This document shows, piece by piece, positions 25,884-35,808 of a DNA stretch of 64,000 bases; the stretch's first letter is position 1; each line of letters begins with the position of its first letter. Position numbers and translations under genes: made by a program. The notes under the pieces were generated by a model. That model was not told the DNA's origin. It did not search any database and worked only from the letters and a program-made list of their open reading frames with translations. Source of the stretch: Altererythrobacter sp. BO-6 (lineage in GTDB: Bacteria > Pseudomonadota > Alphaproteobacteria > Sphingomonadales > Sphingomonadaceae); NCBI RefSeq assembly GCF_011047315.1, contig NZ_CP049259.1, positions 2,523,001-2,587,000 of the forward strand. The letters run 5' to 3'.

Positions 25884-26318
25884 GCCATTTCGCGCGTCGG
25901 CCTCATCGCTGGCCAGCCGGTCGACCCGCTCGTTTTCCGGGTGCCCATTGTGCGCCTTGACCCAATGCCAGGTGATCTGGTGGCGTGCCGCAGCGTCGAT
26001 CAGTTCGCGCCATAAATCTTCGTTGAGCACCGGCTTCTTCGCGGCTGTCTTCCAGCCGCGCTTCTGCCAGCCATCAACCCAGCTGGTGATCCCATCGACC
26101 ACATACTTGCTGTCGGAATAGAGCTCGACCTTGCACGGCGCGTTGAGCGCGCCGAGTGCCCTAATCACCGCGGTCAATTCCATGCGGTTGTTGGTGGTTT
26201 CATTCTCGCCGCCGGACAGCTCTTTTTCGTGGCGCCCCATCCGCAGCAGCGCGCCCCAGCCGCCCGGGCCGGGATTGCCCTTGCAGGCCCCGTCGGTGAA
26301 AATCTCGACGTGTTTCAT
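25872..26318 (-). CDS. rnhA: Ribonuclease HI
   Basis: This 148-residue RNase HI degrades the RNA strand of RNA-DNA hybrids. The acidic catalytic residues are visible: Asp9 in [13 protein letters not shown], Glu47 in NNRMELTAV, Asp69 in [12 protein letters not shown], and a late Asp in [10 protein letters not shown]. Length is normal for the bacterial type. Its start overlaps the stop of thrB by 4 bases, and ispH lies upstream of that, a gene order common in alphaproteobacteria. Confidence 0.96.
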   Translation of the reverse strand: MKHVEIFTDGACKGNPGPGGWGALLRMGRHEKELSGGENETTNNRMELTAVIRALGALNAPCKVELYSDSKYVVDGITSWVDGWQKRGWKTAAKKPVLNEDLWRELIDAAARHQITWHWVKAHNGHPENERVDRLASDEADARNGKGG

Positions 26319-27295
26319 GGCTGGCGGGCAAAGGCTGCGGCGCCTTGCGAGGCATAGAATTCGAACCGCCGGGCAAAATCCATCGGGTCCTTGCGGGTCA
26401 CCAATGCATCGGCCGGCGTGTTGAGCCAGTCCTCGGCCCGGCTGGCGATGAACCGCAGGCAGGCACCCTGCGCCAGCAACGGCAGCGCCTCGCGTTCTGG
26501 CGATGACAAGGGGCGAACCGCTTCATATCCCGCCACCAACGCATGGCTGACTTCGGCCGCAAACGCCTCGCTGCCGCGCTCGAAGCACCATGACGCATGC
26601 GTGACCGCCAGGTCATAGGCCATCGCGTCTTCGCAGGAGAAATAGAAGTCGATCAGTGCGCTGACCTTGCTTCCCAGCATCAGCACATTGTCCGGAAACA
26701 GGTCGGTGTGACAGATGGCGCGCGGCAGGTCCCACGGCCAGGCATCGCGCACGATTTCGGCTTTGCGGATATAACTGGGCAAGGCCGGATCGATCGTCGC
26801 CAGCGCTTCACCGCCGCACTGTTCCAGCGTGTGCTGTGACATCGCGATATCGAGTGCGTTGGGGCGGCTCTGCGCAAAATCCTGCGATGCCAGATGTACC
26901 TGTGCCAGCGCCTTGCCGACCGAGCGCGCCTGTTCGGGTGTGGGGTGATCGACCGAGACGCCGGGGAGGAATTCGATCAGCGCCACCGCCTTGCCATCGA
27001 CCATGCGATAGCTTGCACCCTCGCGGTCGTGGATCGTGCGCGGTACGGGGCAGCCGCGCCCGGCCAGATGGTCGAGCAGGTCAAGGAAGAACGGCAGGTC
27101 GGCGATCTCGATCCGCCGTTCGTACATCGTCAGGATGAAACGCGCGCCTGTGCCATCGGTGCCGGTCGTTTCGATCAGCCAGTTGCTGTTGGACACGCCC
27201 TCAGCGATGCCCTTGGCGGACACCAGCGTGCCGACATCATAGGCGCCGATCAGCTTCGCCAGATCTTCCGCCGCGAGGTGGGTGTAAACCGCCAT
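26315..27295 (-). CDS. thrB: Homoserine kinase (ThrB, choline-kinase fold)
   Basis: This 326-residue protein is the alphaproteobacterial homoserine kinase of the aminoglycoside phosphotransferase/choline kinase fold, not the GHMP-type ThrB. Visible features are the N-terminal [22 protein letters not shown], the [15 protein letters not shown] segment, the Brenner-type catalytic motif [13 protein letters not shown], and the [16 protein letters not shown] metal-binding segment. It phosphorylates homoserine in threonine synthesis. It lies 13 bases after ispH and overlaps rnhA by 4 bases. Confidence 0.93.
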   Translation of the reverse strand: MAVYTHLAAEDLAKLIGAYDVGTLVSAKGIAEGVSNSNWLIETTGTDGTGARFILTMYERRIEIADLPFFLDLLDHLAGRGCPVPRTIHDREGASYRMVDGKAVALIEFLPGVSVDHPTPEQARSVGKALAQVHLASQDFAQSRPNALDIAMSQHTLEQCGGEALATIDPALPSYIRKAEIVRDAWPWDLPRAICHTDLFPDNVLMLGSKVSALIDFYFSCEDAMAYDLAVTHASWCFERGSEAFAAEVSHALVAGYEAVRPLSSPEREALPLLAQGACLRFIASRAEDWLNTPADALVTRKDPMDFARRFEFYASQGAAAFARQP

Positions 27296-27308
27296 TGGCC
27301 AGCAATCG

Positions 27309-28283
27309 CTATTCGGTCAGCTGGCGCGGCAGCTTGAACACCATCTTTTCCTCGACCGCGGTTACGGTTTCCTCATGGATCTCGCGCCATTCGGCGAGCC
27401 GTGCGATCACCTCGCGCACCAGCGTTTCCGGGGCAGAGGCACCAGCGGTCAGCCCAAGTGTCCCGACCCCATCAAGCCAGGCAGGATCGATCTCGTCAGC
27501 GCGCTGGATCAGGTATGAGGTGGTGCCAAGCCGTTCGGCGACCTCGACCAGCCGCAGCGAGTTCGAGCTGTTGGGCGCGCCGATCACCAGCACCAAATCG
27601 CTTTGCGGCGCGATCTGCTTGACCGCCGCCTGGCGGTTCGAAGTGGCATAGCAGATGTCTTCCGCCTTGGGGCCGACGATCTGCGGGAAACGCGCTTCGA
27701 GAGCCTCGATGATCTCTACCGTGTCATCGACCGACAGCGTGGTCTGGGTGAGGAAGGAGAGTTCCTCGTCACCCGGAAATTCCAGCCTCGCGACATCCTC
27801 GACAGTTTCCACCAGCGTCATCTGGCCCGGTTCGACCTGGCCCATGGTGCCGATCACTTCGGGATGGCCGGCATGGCCGATGAAGATGATGTGGCGTCCC
27901 TTCTCGATCTGGCGTTCGGCCTGGCGGTGAACTTTGCTCACCAGCGGGCAGGTGGCATCGACATAGAGCAATTTGCGGCGTTCGGCCTCCGCCGGGACAG
28001 ACTTCGGCACACCATGTGCGCTGAACACAACAGGTGCATCATCGGGCACTTCATCGAGTTCCTCGACGAAAATCGCGCCCTTCGCTTTGAGCTCTTCCAC
28101 GACATATTTGTTGTGGACGATCTCGTGCCGCACAAAAACCGGCGCGCCATAGCGTTCGAGCGCTTTCTCCACGATCTCAATGGCGCGATCGACCCCCGCG
28201 CAAAAACCGCGCGGGGCTGCGATCAGCAGCTTCATGGCCGGGCGATTTTCCCCGGTTTGCGATGACTGAAAGGGAGCGTTCAT
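27309..28283 (-). CDS. ispH: 4-hydroxy-3-methylbut-2-enyl diphosphate reductase
   Basis: This 324-residue iron-sulfur enzyme performs the last step of the MEP isoprenoid pathway, making IPP and DMAPP. The three cluster cysteines are in [27 protein letters not shown] and [14 protein letters not shown]. The conserved [13 protein letters not shown] is present. The family core starts at [10 protein letters not shown] 16 codons in; I keep the upstream ATG ([11 protein letters not shown]) because related sphingomonad proteins have such an extension, but the shorter form is possible. It heads an ispH-thrB-rnhA operon. Confidence 0.95.
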   Translation of the reverse strand: MNAPFQSSQTGENRPAMKLLIAAPRGFCAGVDRAIEIVEKALERYGAPVFVRHEIVHNKYVVEELKAKGAIFVEELDEVPDDAPVVFSAHGVPKSVPAEAERRKLLYVDATCPLVSKVHRQAERQIEKGRHIIFIGHAGHPEVIGTMGQVEPGQMTLVETVEDVARLEFPGDEELSFLTQTTLSVDDTVEIIEALEARFPQIVGPKAEDICYATSNRQAAVKQIAPQSDLVLVIGAPNSSNSLRLVEVAERLGTTSYLIQRADEIDPAWLDGVGTLGLTAGASAPETLVREVIARLAEWREIHEETVTAVEEKMVFKLPRQLTE

Positions 28284-28407
28284 GTCCCGCCCTCTAGCGC
28301 TTTGCGGCGCGTCCCGCTAGGGCATGCGCGAGTAATCGAGTTCGGGCATTCGCCCATGGTGTAATGAGGATGGCCCGCATCGGGGCCGGTATTGAGGATC
28401 GCCTTTG

Positions 28408-29058
28408 ATGATTCGCCGCAGCCGCATCGTTTCCGCAATCGCTCTCGCCGCCGCATTGGCGGGTTGCAGCAAAGAAGGCGACCTCGTGATTGACCAGGGC
28501 GTGGGGATCACGGCAGTTCTGACTTCGTGCCCCGCCGTCGGTATTCCGGACTATACGGGCGACATCACTACCTTCCGCAGCCCCGGTGCACGCACCGCCG
28601 ACGCGATCGACGTGACTGCATCTATCACCAATCTGCGCCACACCTGCGACGAGACCGGCGACAAGGTCTACACCAACGCGACATTTGATGTGTTGGCACG
28701 GCGCACCGATGTCCGCGGCGCGCGCAGCGTCGAGCTGCCCTATTTCGTGACGGTACTGCGCGGCGGCAGCGCGATCGTGACCAAGCGTGTCGGTTCGGTT
28801 ACGGTGAATTTCGCTGACGGGCAGGAGCGGGCCAGCGCTTCGGCCCAGGCAGGTTCTTTCGTCGACCGCGCCGAAGCTACCTTGCCGGCCGAAATCCGCG
28901 AGCGGATTACGCGGAGACGCAAGGCTGGTGATCCTGACGCCGCGCTTGATCCGCTGGCCGATCCGCAGGTTCGCGCTGCCGTCCAGCGCTCCAGCTTCGA
29001 ACTCCTGATCGGATTCCAGCTGACGCAGGATCAGCTGGCTTATAACGCCACGCGCTGA
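28408..29058 (+). CDS. Lipoprotein of unknown function
   Basis: This 216-residue protein starts MIRRSRIVSAIALAAALAGC, a lipoprotein signal with lipobox LAGC (Cys about residue 20), so it is probably membrane-anchored in the periplasm. The mature part begins SKEGDLVIDQGVGITAVLTSCPAVG and contains a beta-rich segment (VDVTASITNLRHTCDETGDKV) followed by a domain resembling an immunoglobulin-like or substrate-binding fold, with a helical, charged tail. It shares no motif that I recognise. It is in the same direction as argS, 74 bases downstream. The function is unknown. Confidence 0.75.
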   Translation: MIRRSRIVSAIALAAALAGCSKEGDLVIDQGVGITAVLTSCPAVGIPDYTGDITTFRSPGARTADAIDVTASITNLRHTCDETGDKVYTNATFDVLARRTDVRGARSVELPYFVTVLRGGSAIVTKRVGSVTVNFADGQERASASAQAGSFVDRAEATLPAEIRERITRRRKAGDPDAALDPLADPQVRAAVQRSSFELLIGFQLTQDQLAYNATR

Positions 29059-29132
29059 TTCAGGGGGCAGCGCACGGCCTGCGCGCTTCGCCCCGCTTGC
29101 GATTCTGGCGGATTCGGCTAGGCGCTCCAGCC

Positions 29133-30881
29133 ATGTCTGACAGCCTTACCTTGTACAAAGTATTCGAAGCCAAGCTGGGCACCGCGCTCGATGCGCTGGC
29201 AGCTGAAGGCGTGCTGCCTTCGGACCTTTCCCGTGCCAACGTCGCGGTAGAGCCGCCGCGCGATCCTGCGCACGGCGATCTTGCCACCAATGCTGCGATG
29301 GTACTGGCCAAGCCGGCCGGCACCAATCCGCGCGCGCTGGCTGAAGCGATCACCGGCAAGCTGGCAGACGATCCGGCCATCGCCAGCACCGAGATTGCCG
29401 GCCCAGGCTTCATCAACCTGCGGCTCGATCCTGCGGTCTGGATTGCCGAGCTCGAGGCGATCGGCTCGCTGGCAGCCGATTACGGCCGCTCTGCCATGGG
29501 ACAGGGGCGGCGCGTCAATGTGGAATATGTTTCCGCCAACCCGACCGGGCCGATGCACATGGGCCATTGCCGCGGAGCCGTAGTGGGCGATGCGCTTGCC
29601 AGCCTGCTGGAATTTGCCGGCCATAAGGTGATCCGCGAATATTACATCAATGATGCCGGCGGGCAGGTGGACGTGCTCGCGCGGTCGGCACACCTGCGCT
29701 ATCGCGAAGCGCTGGGCGACGCCATTGGCGAGATACCCGAAGGGCTCTATCCGGGCGAGTATCTGGTGCAGGTGGGCCAATATATAGCGCGCGAGCTGGG
29801 TGACCGGTTCAAGGATGCGCCTGAAAGCGAATGGCTGCCGATCTTCCGCGCCGAAGCGGTCGAGCAGATGATGAACCTGATCAAGGGCGACCTGGCGTTG
29901 CTGGGCATCCATCATGACCTTTTCTCGTCCGAGGCGGCGCTGCATGCGGCGGGCAAGCCGGACGAGGCAGAAGCCTGGCTGCGCGCGCATGACTTGGTCT
30001 ATGACGGTGTACTCGAAGCGCCTAAAGGCAAGGCGCCGCCTGAAGACTGGGAGCCGGTCGAGCTGCCGCTTTTCCGCTCGACCAGGTTCGGCGACGATCA
30101 GGATCGCCCGATCAAGAAGTCGGATGGCAGCTGGACCTATTTCGGCGCCGATTTGGCCTATCACCTTGAAAAGGCGGCGCACGCCGATGAGTTGATCGAC
30201 ATCTGGGGCGCAGATCACGCCGGTACGGTCAAGCGGATCAAGGCTGCAGTCGCCGCGCTCAGCGAAGGGCAGGGCAAGCCGATCCCGTTCGACGTAAAGC
30301 TGGTGCAGATGGTCCAGCTGATGCGCGCGGGCGAGCCGGTGAAGATGTCCAAGCGTTCGGGCAATTTCATCACCATCGCCGATATGGTCGAGGAAGTGGG
30401 CAAAGACGTTGTCCGCTTCACCATGCTGACCCGCAAGCCCGAAGCGCAGATGGATTTCGATTTCGCCAAGGTGGTCGAGGCTTCGAAGGACAATCCGGTT
30501 TTCTATGTGCAGTACGCGCATGCGCGGATCCGCTCGACCTTGCGCAAGGCAGGTGCCGAGGGGTTGGCTCCGTCGGACGGTGCATTGCATCTCCTCGGCG
30601 AAGAAGAGCTTTCACTGGTCAAACAGGCCGCCCAGTTCCCGCGTGAAGTGGAAGCGGCGGCCAAGGCGCGTGAGCCGCACCGGATCGCCTTCTATCTCTA
30701 CGATCTGGCAGGCGCATTCCACGCCTTCTGGAACATGGGGAATGACCGGCCTGACAAGCGCATCATCCTGACAGACCAGCCCGAACTGACGCAGGCAAGG
30801 CTTTACCTTGCCGAGCAGTTAGGTCAGGTTATTCGCAACGGCTTGCACATCCTGGGGGTCGATGCGGTCGAGGAGATGTGA
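29133..30881 (+). CDS. argS: Arginine-tRNA ligase
   Basis: This 582-residue class I aminoacyl-tRNA synthetase charges tRNA-Arg. The start MSDSLTLYKVFEAKLG is at 29133. The N-terminal additional domain is followed by the HIGH-type motif NPTGPMHMGHCRGAV near residue 130, the tRNA-contact insert, and the KMSKS-type motif VKMSKRSGNFIT near residue 405. The C-terminal anticodon-binding helices include NPVFYVQYAHARIRS. A SPOR-domain gene follows with a one-base overlap of stop and start. Confidence 0.97.
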   Translation: MSDSLTLYKVFEAKLGTALDALAAEGVLPSDLSRANVAVEPPRDPAHGDLATNAAMVLAKPAGTNPRALAEAITGKLADDPAIASTEIAGPGFINLRLDPAVWIAELEAIGSLAADYGRSAMGQGRRVNVEYVSANPTGPMHMGHCRGAVVGDALASLLEFAGHKVIREYYINDAGGQVDVLARSAHLRYREALGDAIGEIPEGLYPGEYLVQVGQYIARELGDRFKDAPESEWLPIFRAEAVEQMMNLIKGDLALLGIHHDLFSSEAALHAAGKPDEAEAWLRAHDLVYDGVLEAPKGKAPPEDWEPVELPLFRSTRFGDDQDRPIKKSDGSWTYFGADLAYHLEKAAHADELIDIWGADHAGTVKRIKAAVAALSEGQGKPIPFDVKLVQMVQLMRAGEPVKMSKRSGNFITIADMVEEVGKDVVRFTMLTRKPEAQMDFDFAKVVEASKDNPVFYVQYAHARIRSTLRKAGAEGLAPSDGALHLLGEEELSLVKQAAQFPREVEAAAKAREPHRIAFYLYDLAGAFHAFWNMGNDRPDKRIILTDQPELTQARLYLAEQLGQVIRNGLHILGVDAVEEM

Positions 30882-31585
30882 TGATGGTCACGCCGGGCGA
30901 GCGAATGGCAGACGACAGCGCGATTGAAGCGGAACTCGCACTGACCCGCGATACCAGCCTGCCGTGGCTCGAATCCGACGAATACGATCCCGATGAGGGG
31001 ACGGTCGACACAGCCCGGATCGTTAGCTTCGCGGCAATACTGCTCTTACTGCTGGCGGTCGCGATCGGCGGGGTATGGTGGTATTCGAACCATTCCGCGG
31101 GGGCGCAACTGGTGGCCGATGGCAGCACCATCGAAGCACCGCCGGGGCCCTACAAGGAACGACCCGAGGATGCGGGCGGCAAGACCTTTGCTGGCACGGG
31201 CAATGTAGCCCCCGCCGTGGGTGAAGGCATTACCCGCGAAGGGCAGCTGGCCGAAGCCGCGCCACCAACGGAAATCGCCGCTAGACCGACCGGCGTGCCG
31301 CGCCCGGTCATCGCGACCCGCTCTAGCGATGAGGCCCCGGCGCAGCTGAATGGCGTGGGCGTGCAAGTGGGCGCCTATGGCTCACGCGCATCGGCGGAAA
31401 GCGGCTGGGCAACCCTGCAGCGCCAGACCGATGCCCTCGGCGGGGTGAGTCACCGGGTGGTCAAGGGCCAGGCCGATATCGGCACGGTCTATCGGCTTCA
31501 GGCGGTGGCGTCCGATCTTGCCGCTGCCCGGGCGCTCTGTAACGAACTGAAGAATGACGGCGTTGCGTGCCAGGTGAAACCCTGA
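30881..31585 (+). CDS. SPOR domain-containing membrane protein
   Basis: This 234-residue protein has a cytoplasmic N-terminus (about 45 residues, acidic), one membrane segment near residues 46-68 (IVSFAAILLLLLAVAIGGVWW), a Pro/Ala/Glu-rich periplasmic linker, and a C-terminal SPOR domain (VGVQVGAYGSRASAESGWATLQRQTDALGG...DGVACQ), which binds denuded peptidoglycan at division sites. The start ATG at 30881 shares one base with the argS stop; the second Met or MADDSAIEAEL would be shorter starts. The next gene encodes NagZ, also linked to peptidoglycan turnover. A role in cell division or wall remodelling is inferred. Confidence 0.85.
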   Translation: MMVTPGERMADDSAIEAELALTRDTSLPWLESDEYDPDEGTVDTARIVSFAAILLLLLAVAIGGVWWYSNHSAGAQLVADGSTIEAPPGPYKERPEDAGGKTFAGTGNVAPAVGEGITREGQLAEAAPPTEIAARPTGVPRPVIATRSSDEAPAQLNGVGVQVGAYGSRASAESGWATLQRQTDALGGVSHRVVKGQADIGTVYRLQAVASDLAAARALCNELKNDGVACQVKP

Positions 31586-31690
31586 GGAAGTCCGCAGATT
31601 CACTCCGATCGGCGCACAAGCGGGGCGTTTTCCCCCGCGCTCACCACAGCTGAACTTGCCTTTTGAACCTTTGAGGCGAATCCTTTCCTC

Positions 31691-32710
31691 ATGACGCCTG
31701 CCATTTTCGGAATTGCCGGGGCTGAGCTGACCGCCGACGAGCGCGCCTTTTTCAAAGAGGCCGATCCGGCGGGCTATATCCTGTTCGCCCGCAATTGCTT
31801 CGAACCGGAACAATTGCGCCGCCTGACGGACGACTTGCGCAGCATTCATGGGCGTGAGCAGCTGCTGATATCGATCGACCAGGAAGGTGGGCGGGTCGCA
31901 CGCCTCAAGCCGCCGCATTGGGCATCCTATCCGGCTGGCGAAAAGTTCGACCGGCTGTACCAGCTGGCACCGGCGAGTGCGATCGAAGCCGCTCGCGTGA
32001 ATGCCCACGCGATGGCGCTGGAGCTGTCTGCGATGGGCATCACCGCCGATTTCCAGGCTCCGCTCGACGTGCGCCGCTCTGAAACCGACCAGGCGATTGG
32101 CGATCGCGCATTGGGCAGCGATCCGATGCAGGTCGCGGCGCTGGGGCGTGCGGTGCTCGACGGGCTGGCGCGGGGCGGGGTGGCAGGCTGCCTCAAACAC
32201 ATGCCCGGCCATGGCCGCGCCACTTGCGACAGCCATCACGAACTGCCGGTCGTCACAGCCAGTGATGACGAGCTGGAAGCCGATATCGTGCCGTTCTGCA
32301 CGCTCAACCATGCGCCGATCGGGATGACCGCGCATATCCGCTATACCGCATGGGATGGCGAGCTTCCCGCGACCTTCTCGCCCAAAGTGATCGGCGAGAT
32401 CATCCGTGGCCGGATCGGCTTCGACGGGCTGCTGCTGAGCGACGATATCGACATGGATGCGCTCGACGGCAGCGTGCCTGAAAGGGCTGCGCGCGCGCAT
32501 GCGGCGGGTTGCGACATTGTGCTCAATTGCTGGGCCAAGATGGGCGATATGGCCGCAATTGCAGAGATATTGCCGGCGATGGACAGTGTCGCGTCAAGCC
32601 GGCTTGAAAAGGCATTGGCGGGTACCGAGCTGCGGAGCGAGTACGGCGAGGCTGGCGAATTGCTGGCTAAGCGCGATGCCTTGCTTGATCTGGCGGAGCA
32701 GACCGCATGA
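31691..32710 (+). CDS. nagZ: Beta-N-acetylhexosaminidase (peptidoglycan recycling)
   Basis: This 339-residue glycoside hydrolase family 3 enzyme removes GlcNAc from muropeptides in the cytoplasm. Signature motifs are ISIDQEGGRVARL (near residue 57), the KHMPGHGRATCDSHHELP loop carrying the catalytic His and binding residues (near residue 170), and LLSDDIDMDAL with the nucleophile Asp. Length is normal. It overlaps scpA by 4 bases, so translation is coupled. Position between the SPOR gene and scpA is common in sphingomonads. Confidence 0.94.
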   Translation: MTPAIFGIAGAELTADERAFFKEADPAGYILFARNCFEPEQLRRLTDDLRSIHGREQLLISIDQEGGRVARLKPPHWASYPAGEKFDRLYQLAPASAIEAARVNAHAMALELSAMGITADFQAPLDVRRSETDQAIGDRALGSDPMQVAALGRAVLDGLARGGVAGCLKHMPGHGRATCDSHHELPVVTASDDELEADIVPFCTLNHAPIGMTAHIRYTAWDGELPATFSPKVIGEIIRGRIGFDGLLLSDDIDMDALDGSVPERAARAHAAGCDIVLNCWAKMGDMAAIAEILPAMDSVASSRLEKALAGTELRSEYGEAGELLAKRDALLDLAEQTA

Positions 32711-33522
32711 ACGGCGAAGGGCTCATGTTTGAAACGCCGGTAGCGGATGTCGATGCCGATCCGTGGGATGGCGTGGCGGGTGCTGCCAAGCCGGCCGATG
32801 ACAACGCGCTTTATCTCGAGCTGGAAGGCTGGGAAGGGCCGCTTGACCTGCTGCTGGATCTTGCGCGCCGCCAGAAGGTGGACCTGCGCCAGATCTCGAT
32901 CCTGGCACTGGTTGACCAGTACCTGACCTATATCGAGCGCGCTGAGGAACTCCGTTTGGAAGTCGCGGCCGATTACCTGGTGATGGCAGCGTGGCTGGCC
33001 TATCTCAAATCGGCGCTGCTCCTGCCCAAGGAAGAGCAGGAAGATCCCAGCCCTGAAGAGCTGGCATTGCGCCTGCAGCTGCGGCTCCAGCGGCTGGGTG
33101 CGATGCGCGAGGCGGCCGCGCGGCTGATGGGGCGCAACCGGATCGGGCGCGATGTCTTCCTGCGCGGCGCGCCCGAGGGGCTCAGGATCGACCGCAAGAC
33201 GCAGTGGAAGTGCGATAGCTTTGCGCTGATCCAGGCCTATGGCCAGGTCAAGGCGCGCACCGCGCCGCGGATCTATCATGTGTTCGACCGCCCGGTGATG
33301 ACGCTGGACAGCGCGATCGACCGGGTTTCGGCTATGCTCGGCGTCACGCTCGACTGGATGGAACTGCGCGACTTCCTGCCCCCGCATGCCGAACCGCGCC
33401 TGCGCAAGTCGGCACTCGCGTCCAGCTTCGTCGCCGCGCTGGAACTGGCGCGCCTCGGCAAGGCGGAAATCGCGCAGGACGAGATCTTCGGCGCGATGCG
33501 CCTGCGGAGGATTGTCCAGTGA
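32707..33522 (+). CDS. scpA: Segregation and condensation protein A
   Basis: This 271-residue kleisin joins SMC and ScpB in the chromosome condensin complex. The family core begins LYLELEGWEGPLDLLLDLARRQKVDLRQISI near residue 40 and includes YLVMAAWLAYLKSALLLP. The C-terminal winged-helix part is ASSFVAALELARLGKAEIAQDEIFGAM. The start ATG overlaps the nagZ stop (ATGA), and the stop overlaps the GTG start of scpB (GTGA). The first 35 residues precede the family core and vary between relatives. Confidence 0.94.
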   Translation: MNGEGLMFETPVADVDADPWDGVAGAAKPADDNALYLELEGWEGPLDLLLDLARRQKVDLRQISILALVDQYLTYIERAEELRLEVAADYLVMAAWLAYLKSALLLPKEEQEDPSPEELALRLQLRLQRLGAMREAAARLMGRNRIGRDVFLRGAPEGLRIDRKTQWKCDSFALIQAYGQVKARTAPRIYHVFDRPVMTLDSAIDRVSAMLGVTLDWMELRDFLPPHAEPRLRKSALASSFVAALELARLGKAEIAQDEIFGAMRLRRIVQ

Positions 33523-34160
33523 GCGGCGAAGAGCTGGATGAAGTGGTGCGCGCTGTGGAAGCGACGCTGTTCGCCACGGAAGAGCCGATGAGCGTTGAGG
33601 CGCTGGCCAGCCATTTGGGCGGGTTGGAAGCAGGCGCGGTGCGCGACGCGCTGCGTTCGCTTGAAACGCATTACAGCACGCGCGGGATACGCCTGGTCGA
33701 GCGCGGCAAGCGCTGGCATTTCGAGACCGCGCCCGATCTTGCCCACCTGTTGCGGCGCGAGCGCGAACAGGTCCGGCGGCTAAGCCGGGCGGCAACCGAA
33801 GTGCTGGCGATCGTCGCCTATCACGAGCCGGTCAGCCGGGCGGAAATCGAATCGATCCGCGGGGTGCAGACCAGCGCGGGCACGCTGGATGTGCTGATGG
33901 AAGCCGGGTGGATCAAGCTTGCCGGGCGGCGTGAAGTGCCTGGCCGCCCAGTTATCTATGCCACGACCCAGGAATTTCTCGACCATTTCGGGCTTTCCAG
34001 CCGCCGCGACCTGCCTGGAATCGACGAATTGCGCGCTGCCGGCCTGCTTGATCCGGTCGATGACGCTTTCGAAGCCTTGCAGGACCAGGGCGACGTGGCT
34101 GAGACGAATGGCGATCAAGGGGCTGACGAGGAACTAGACGAAGACCAATCGGCGGCTTGA
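33519..34160 (+). CDS. scpB: Segregation and condensation protein B
   Basis: This 213-residue protein forms the dimeric winged-helix ScpB subunit of the SMC-ScpAB condensin. It starts at GTG in the scpA overlap. Recognisable stretches are LDEVVRAVEATLFATEEPMSVEALA, RRLSRAATEVLAIVAYHEPVSRAEIESIRGV and TSAGTLDVLMEAGWIKLAGRREVPGRPVIY. The acidic tail (QGADEELDEDQSAA) is usual for ScpB. tatA follows 72 bases downstream. Confidence 0.94.
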   Translation: MSGEELDEVVRAVEATLFATEEPMSVEALASHLGGLEAGAVRDALRSLETHYSTRGIRLVERGKRWHFETAPDLAHLLRREREQVRRLSRAATEVLAIVAYHEPVSRAEIESIRGVQTSAGTLDVLMEAGWIKLAGRREVPGRPVIYATTQEFLDHFGLSSRRDLPGIDELRAAGLLDPVDDAFEALQDQGDVAETNGDQGADEELDEDQSAA

Positions 34161-34232
34161 TTCAAAGCATAGCTGGCGCTTGCCGCCGGGCACGCCTATA
34201 TTGAATGTATTCCACGACTAGCGAGTTTTCCC

Positions 34233-34472
34233 ATGGGTCTTAGCATCTGGCAGCTTCTTATCATTGCCCTCGTCGTCCTCGTCCTGTTCGGGCGCGGCCG
34301 CATTTCCGAAATGATGGGTGATTTCGGGAAGGGAATCAAAAGCTTCAAGCAAGGCATGAACGAAGACGATCAGGCGCCGAGCAAGCCTGCGGCGCAGATC
34401 GAAGGGCACGCCAAAGAAACGCCTTCTGCCACCGAAAGCCAGCCTGCCGAGCGGAGCGACAAGGCGGGCTAA
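34233..34472 (+). CDS. tatA: Twin-arginine translocase subunit TatA
   Basis: This 79-residue protein has one N-terminal membrane helix ([16 protein letters not shown]), the [23 protein letters not shown] amphipathic helix and a charged tail. TatA oligomers form the conducting element of the twin-arginine protein export system in the inner membrane. The ribosome-binding site is weak. tatB and tatC follow directly, with 22 and 9 bases between genes. The scpAB-tatABC arrangement is typical of sphingomonads. Confidence 0.95.
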   Translation: MGLSIWQLLIIALVVLVLFGRGRISEMMGDFGKGIKSFKQGMNEDDQAPSKPAAQIEGHAKETPSATESQPAERSDKAG

Positions 34473-34494
34473 GCTGCAACCGGCGTGAAATTCC

Positions 34495-34896
34495 ATGTTT
34501 GATATCGGCGCCGCTGAACTTCTCGTGATTGTCATCGTGGCGGTGCTCGTCATCGGCCCGAAAGACATGCCGCTGGCGATGCGCACCGCCGGTCGCTGGA
34601 TCGGCAAGATTCGCCGCGTCTCGGCGCATTTCCGCAGCGGCGTGGATGCGATGATCCGCGAGGCGGAACTCGAGGAAATGGAGAAGAAGTGGAAGGCGCA
34701 TAACGAAGCGATCATGGCCAAGACCGGTAGTGGCACAGACACGACCGCTGACCAGATGACCGGGCCGCAAGCAGCCTCGGCCGAGGCCGCGGTCGAGCCA
34801 TCACAGACCGACAATTTCCCGCGCGGCGACGATCCGGCCCCGCAAGAGCCACAATTGCCGCTCGGCAAGCCCGATCCGCAAGGCACAGCGGACTGA
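34495..34896 (+). CDS. tatB: Twin-arginine translocase subunit TatB
   Basis: This 133-residue protein starts MFDIGAAELLVIVIVAVLVIGPKDMP, which is the TatB membrane helix and Gly-Pro hinge, followed by an amphipathic helix (AMRTAGRWIGKIRRVSAHFRSG) and a long polar tail rich in Pro, Gln and Asp. TatB with TatC recognises folded substrates carrying RR signal peptides. It lies between tatA and tatC. Confidence 0.95.
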   Translation: MFDIGAAELLVIVIVAVLVIGPKDMPLAMRTAGRWIGKIRRVSAHFRSGVDAMIREAELEEMEKKWKAHNEAIMAKTGSGTDTTADQMTGPQAASAEAAVEPSQTDNFPRGDDPAPQEPQLPLGKPDPQGTAD

Positions 34897-34905
34897 CAAC
34901 GCGCC

Positions 34906-35721
34906 ATGGCACTCAAGATCCGCGATATCGATGAGACCGAGGCACCGCTGCTCGATCATTTGATCGAGCTGCGCACGCGCCTGCTGCGCTGCGTTCTGGC
35001 GCTGGGTATCGGCTTTGCCGTGTGCCTGTATTTTGCCGACCAGATCCTTGGCTTCCTGATCCAGCCGCTCAAGGACGCGTTTCCGGAAGGCAAGGGTCAG
35101 CTGATTTTCACCAAGCTCTATGAAGTGTTCTTCGTGGAGCTCAAGGTGGCGCTGTTCGCGGGCTTTTTCGTCAGCTTCCCGATTATCGCCAACCAGCTGT
35201 GGGCCTTTGTTGCGCCGGGGCTCTATGCGCGTGAGAAGAAGGCGTTCCTGCCATTCCTGATTGCAACGCCTGTGCTGTTCACCGGCGGGGCAGCTCTCGC
35301 CTATTACGTGGTGATGCCGACGGCTTTCGAATGGTTCCTCGGCTTTGGCGGGGAAGCCGGAGGACTGCAGATCGAAGCTCTGCCGTCAGCGGGCGACTAT
35401 TTGGGCCTGGTGATGCAGTTCATCCTGGCCTTTGGCATCAGTTTTCTTTTGCCGGTACTGCTGCTGCTGCTCAATCGCGCAGGGATCGTGACGCGCGCGC
35501 AGCTGGCCGGTGCGAGGCGCTATGTCATTGTCGGGATTGTCGCGCTCGCGGCAGTGGTGACCCCGCCCGATCCAGGGTCGCAGATCATCCTCGCCATTCC
35601 GTTGCTGCTGTTGTTTGAAGGTGCGCTGCTGTTGATGCGGTTCCAGGAAAAGCGTGCAGCAGCCGAAGGCGAGGCGGACGCCGAGGTCATCGGTGCCGAT
35701 TCGCTGCAACCGGAAGACTGA
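34906..35721 (+). CDS. tatC: Twin-arginine translocase subunit TatC
   Basis: This 271-residue protein has six membrane segments and the TatC signatures: PLLDHLIELRTRLLRC at the N-terminus, FFVSFPIIANQLWAFVAPGLY and the conserved Glu/Phe loop. TatC is the receptor for twin-arginine signal peptides. The tail ends in a charged region (AAAEGEADAEVIGADSL). It closes the tatABC operon. The next gene is convergent, with a terminator on the opposite strand between them. Confidence 0.96.
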   Translation: MALKIRDIDETEAPLLDHLIELRTRLLRCVLALGIGFAVCLYFADQILGFLIQPLKDAFPEGKGQLIFTKLYEVFFVELKVALFAGFFVSFPIIANQLWAFVAPGLYAREKKAFLPFLIATPVLFTGGAALAYYVVMPTAFEWFLGFGGEAGGLQIEALPSAGDYLGLVMQFILAFGISFLLPVLLLLLNRAGIVTRAQLAGARRYVIVGIVALAAVVTPPDPGSQIILAIPLLLLFEGALLLMRFQEKRAAAEGEADAEVIGADSLQPED

Positions 35722-35808
35722 GGGCTTCATCGCGGGAAGCAGGGGGCGGCGCAGAGCGCACTACTGGAGACACTCGCCTTGGCAACCGAACGGAATTCGA
35801 CATCGACC

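Noticed and set aside
29118..30590. 490-codon minus-strand open frame opposite argS
   Set aside because: argS is complete and well supported on the plus strand; the antisense frame is a high-G+C artefact rich in His, Arg and Leu.
32341..33795. Long minus-strand open frame across nagZ, scpA and scpB
   Set aside because: It crosses three supported genes with overlapping starts and stops and shows no domain.
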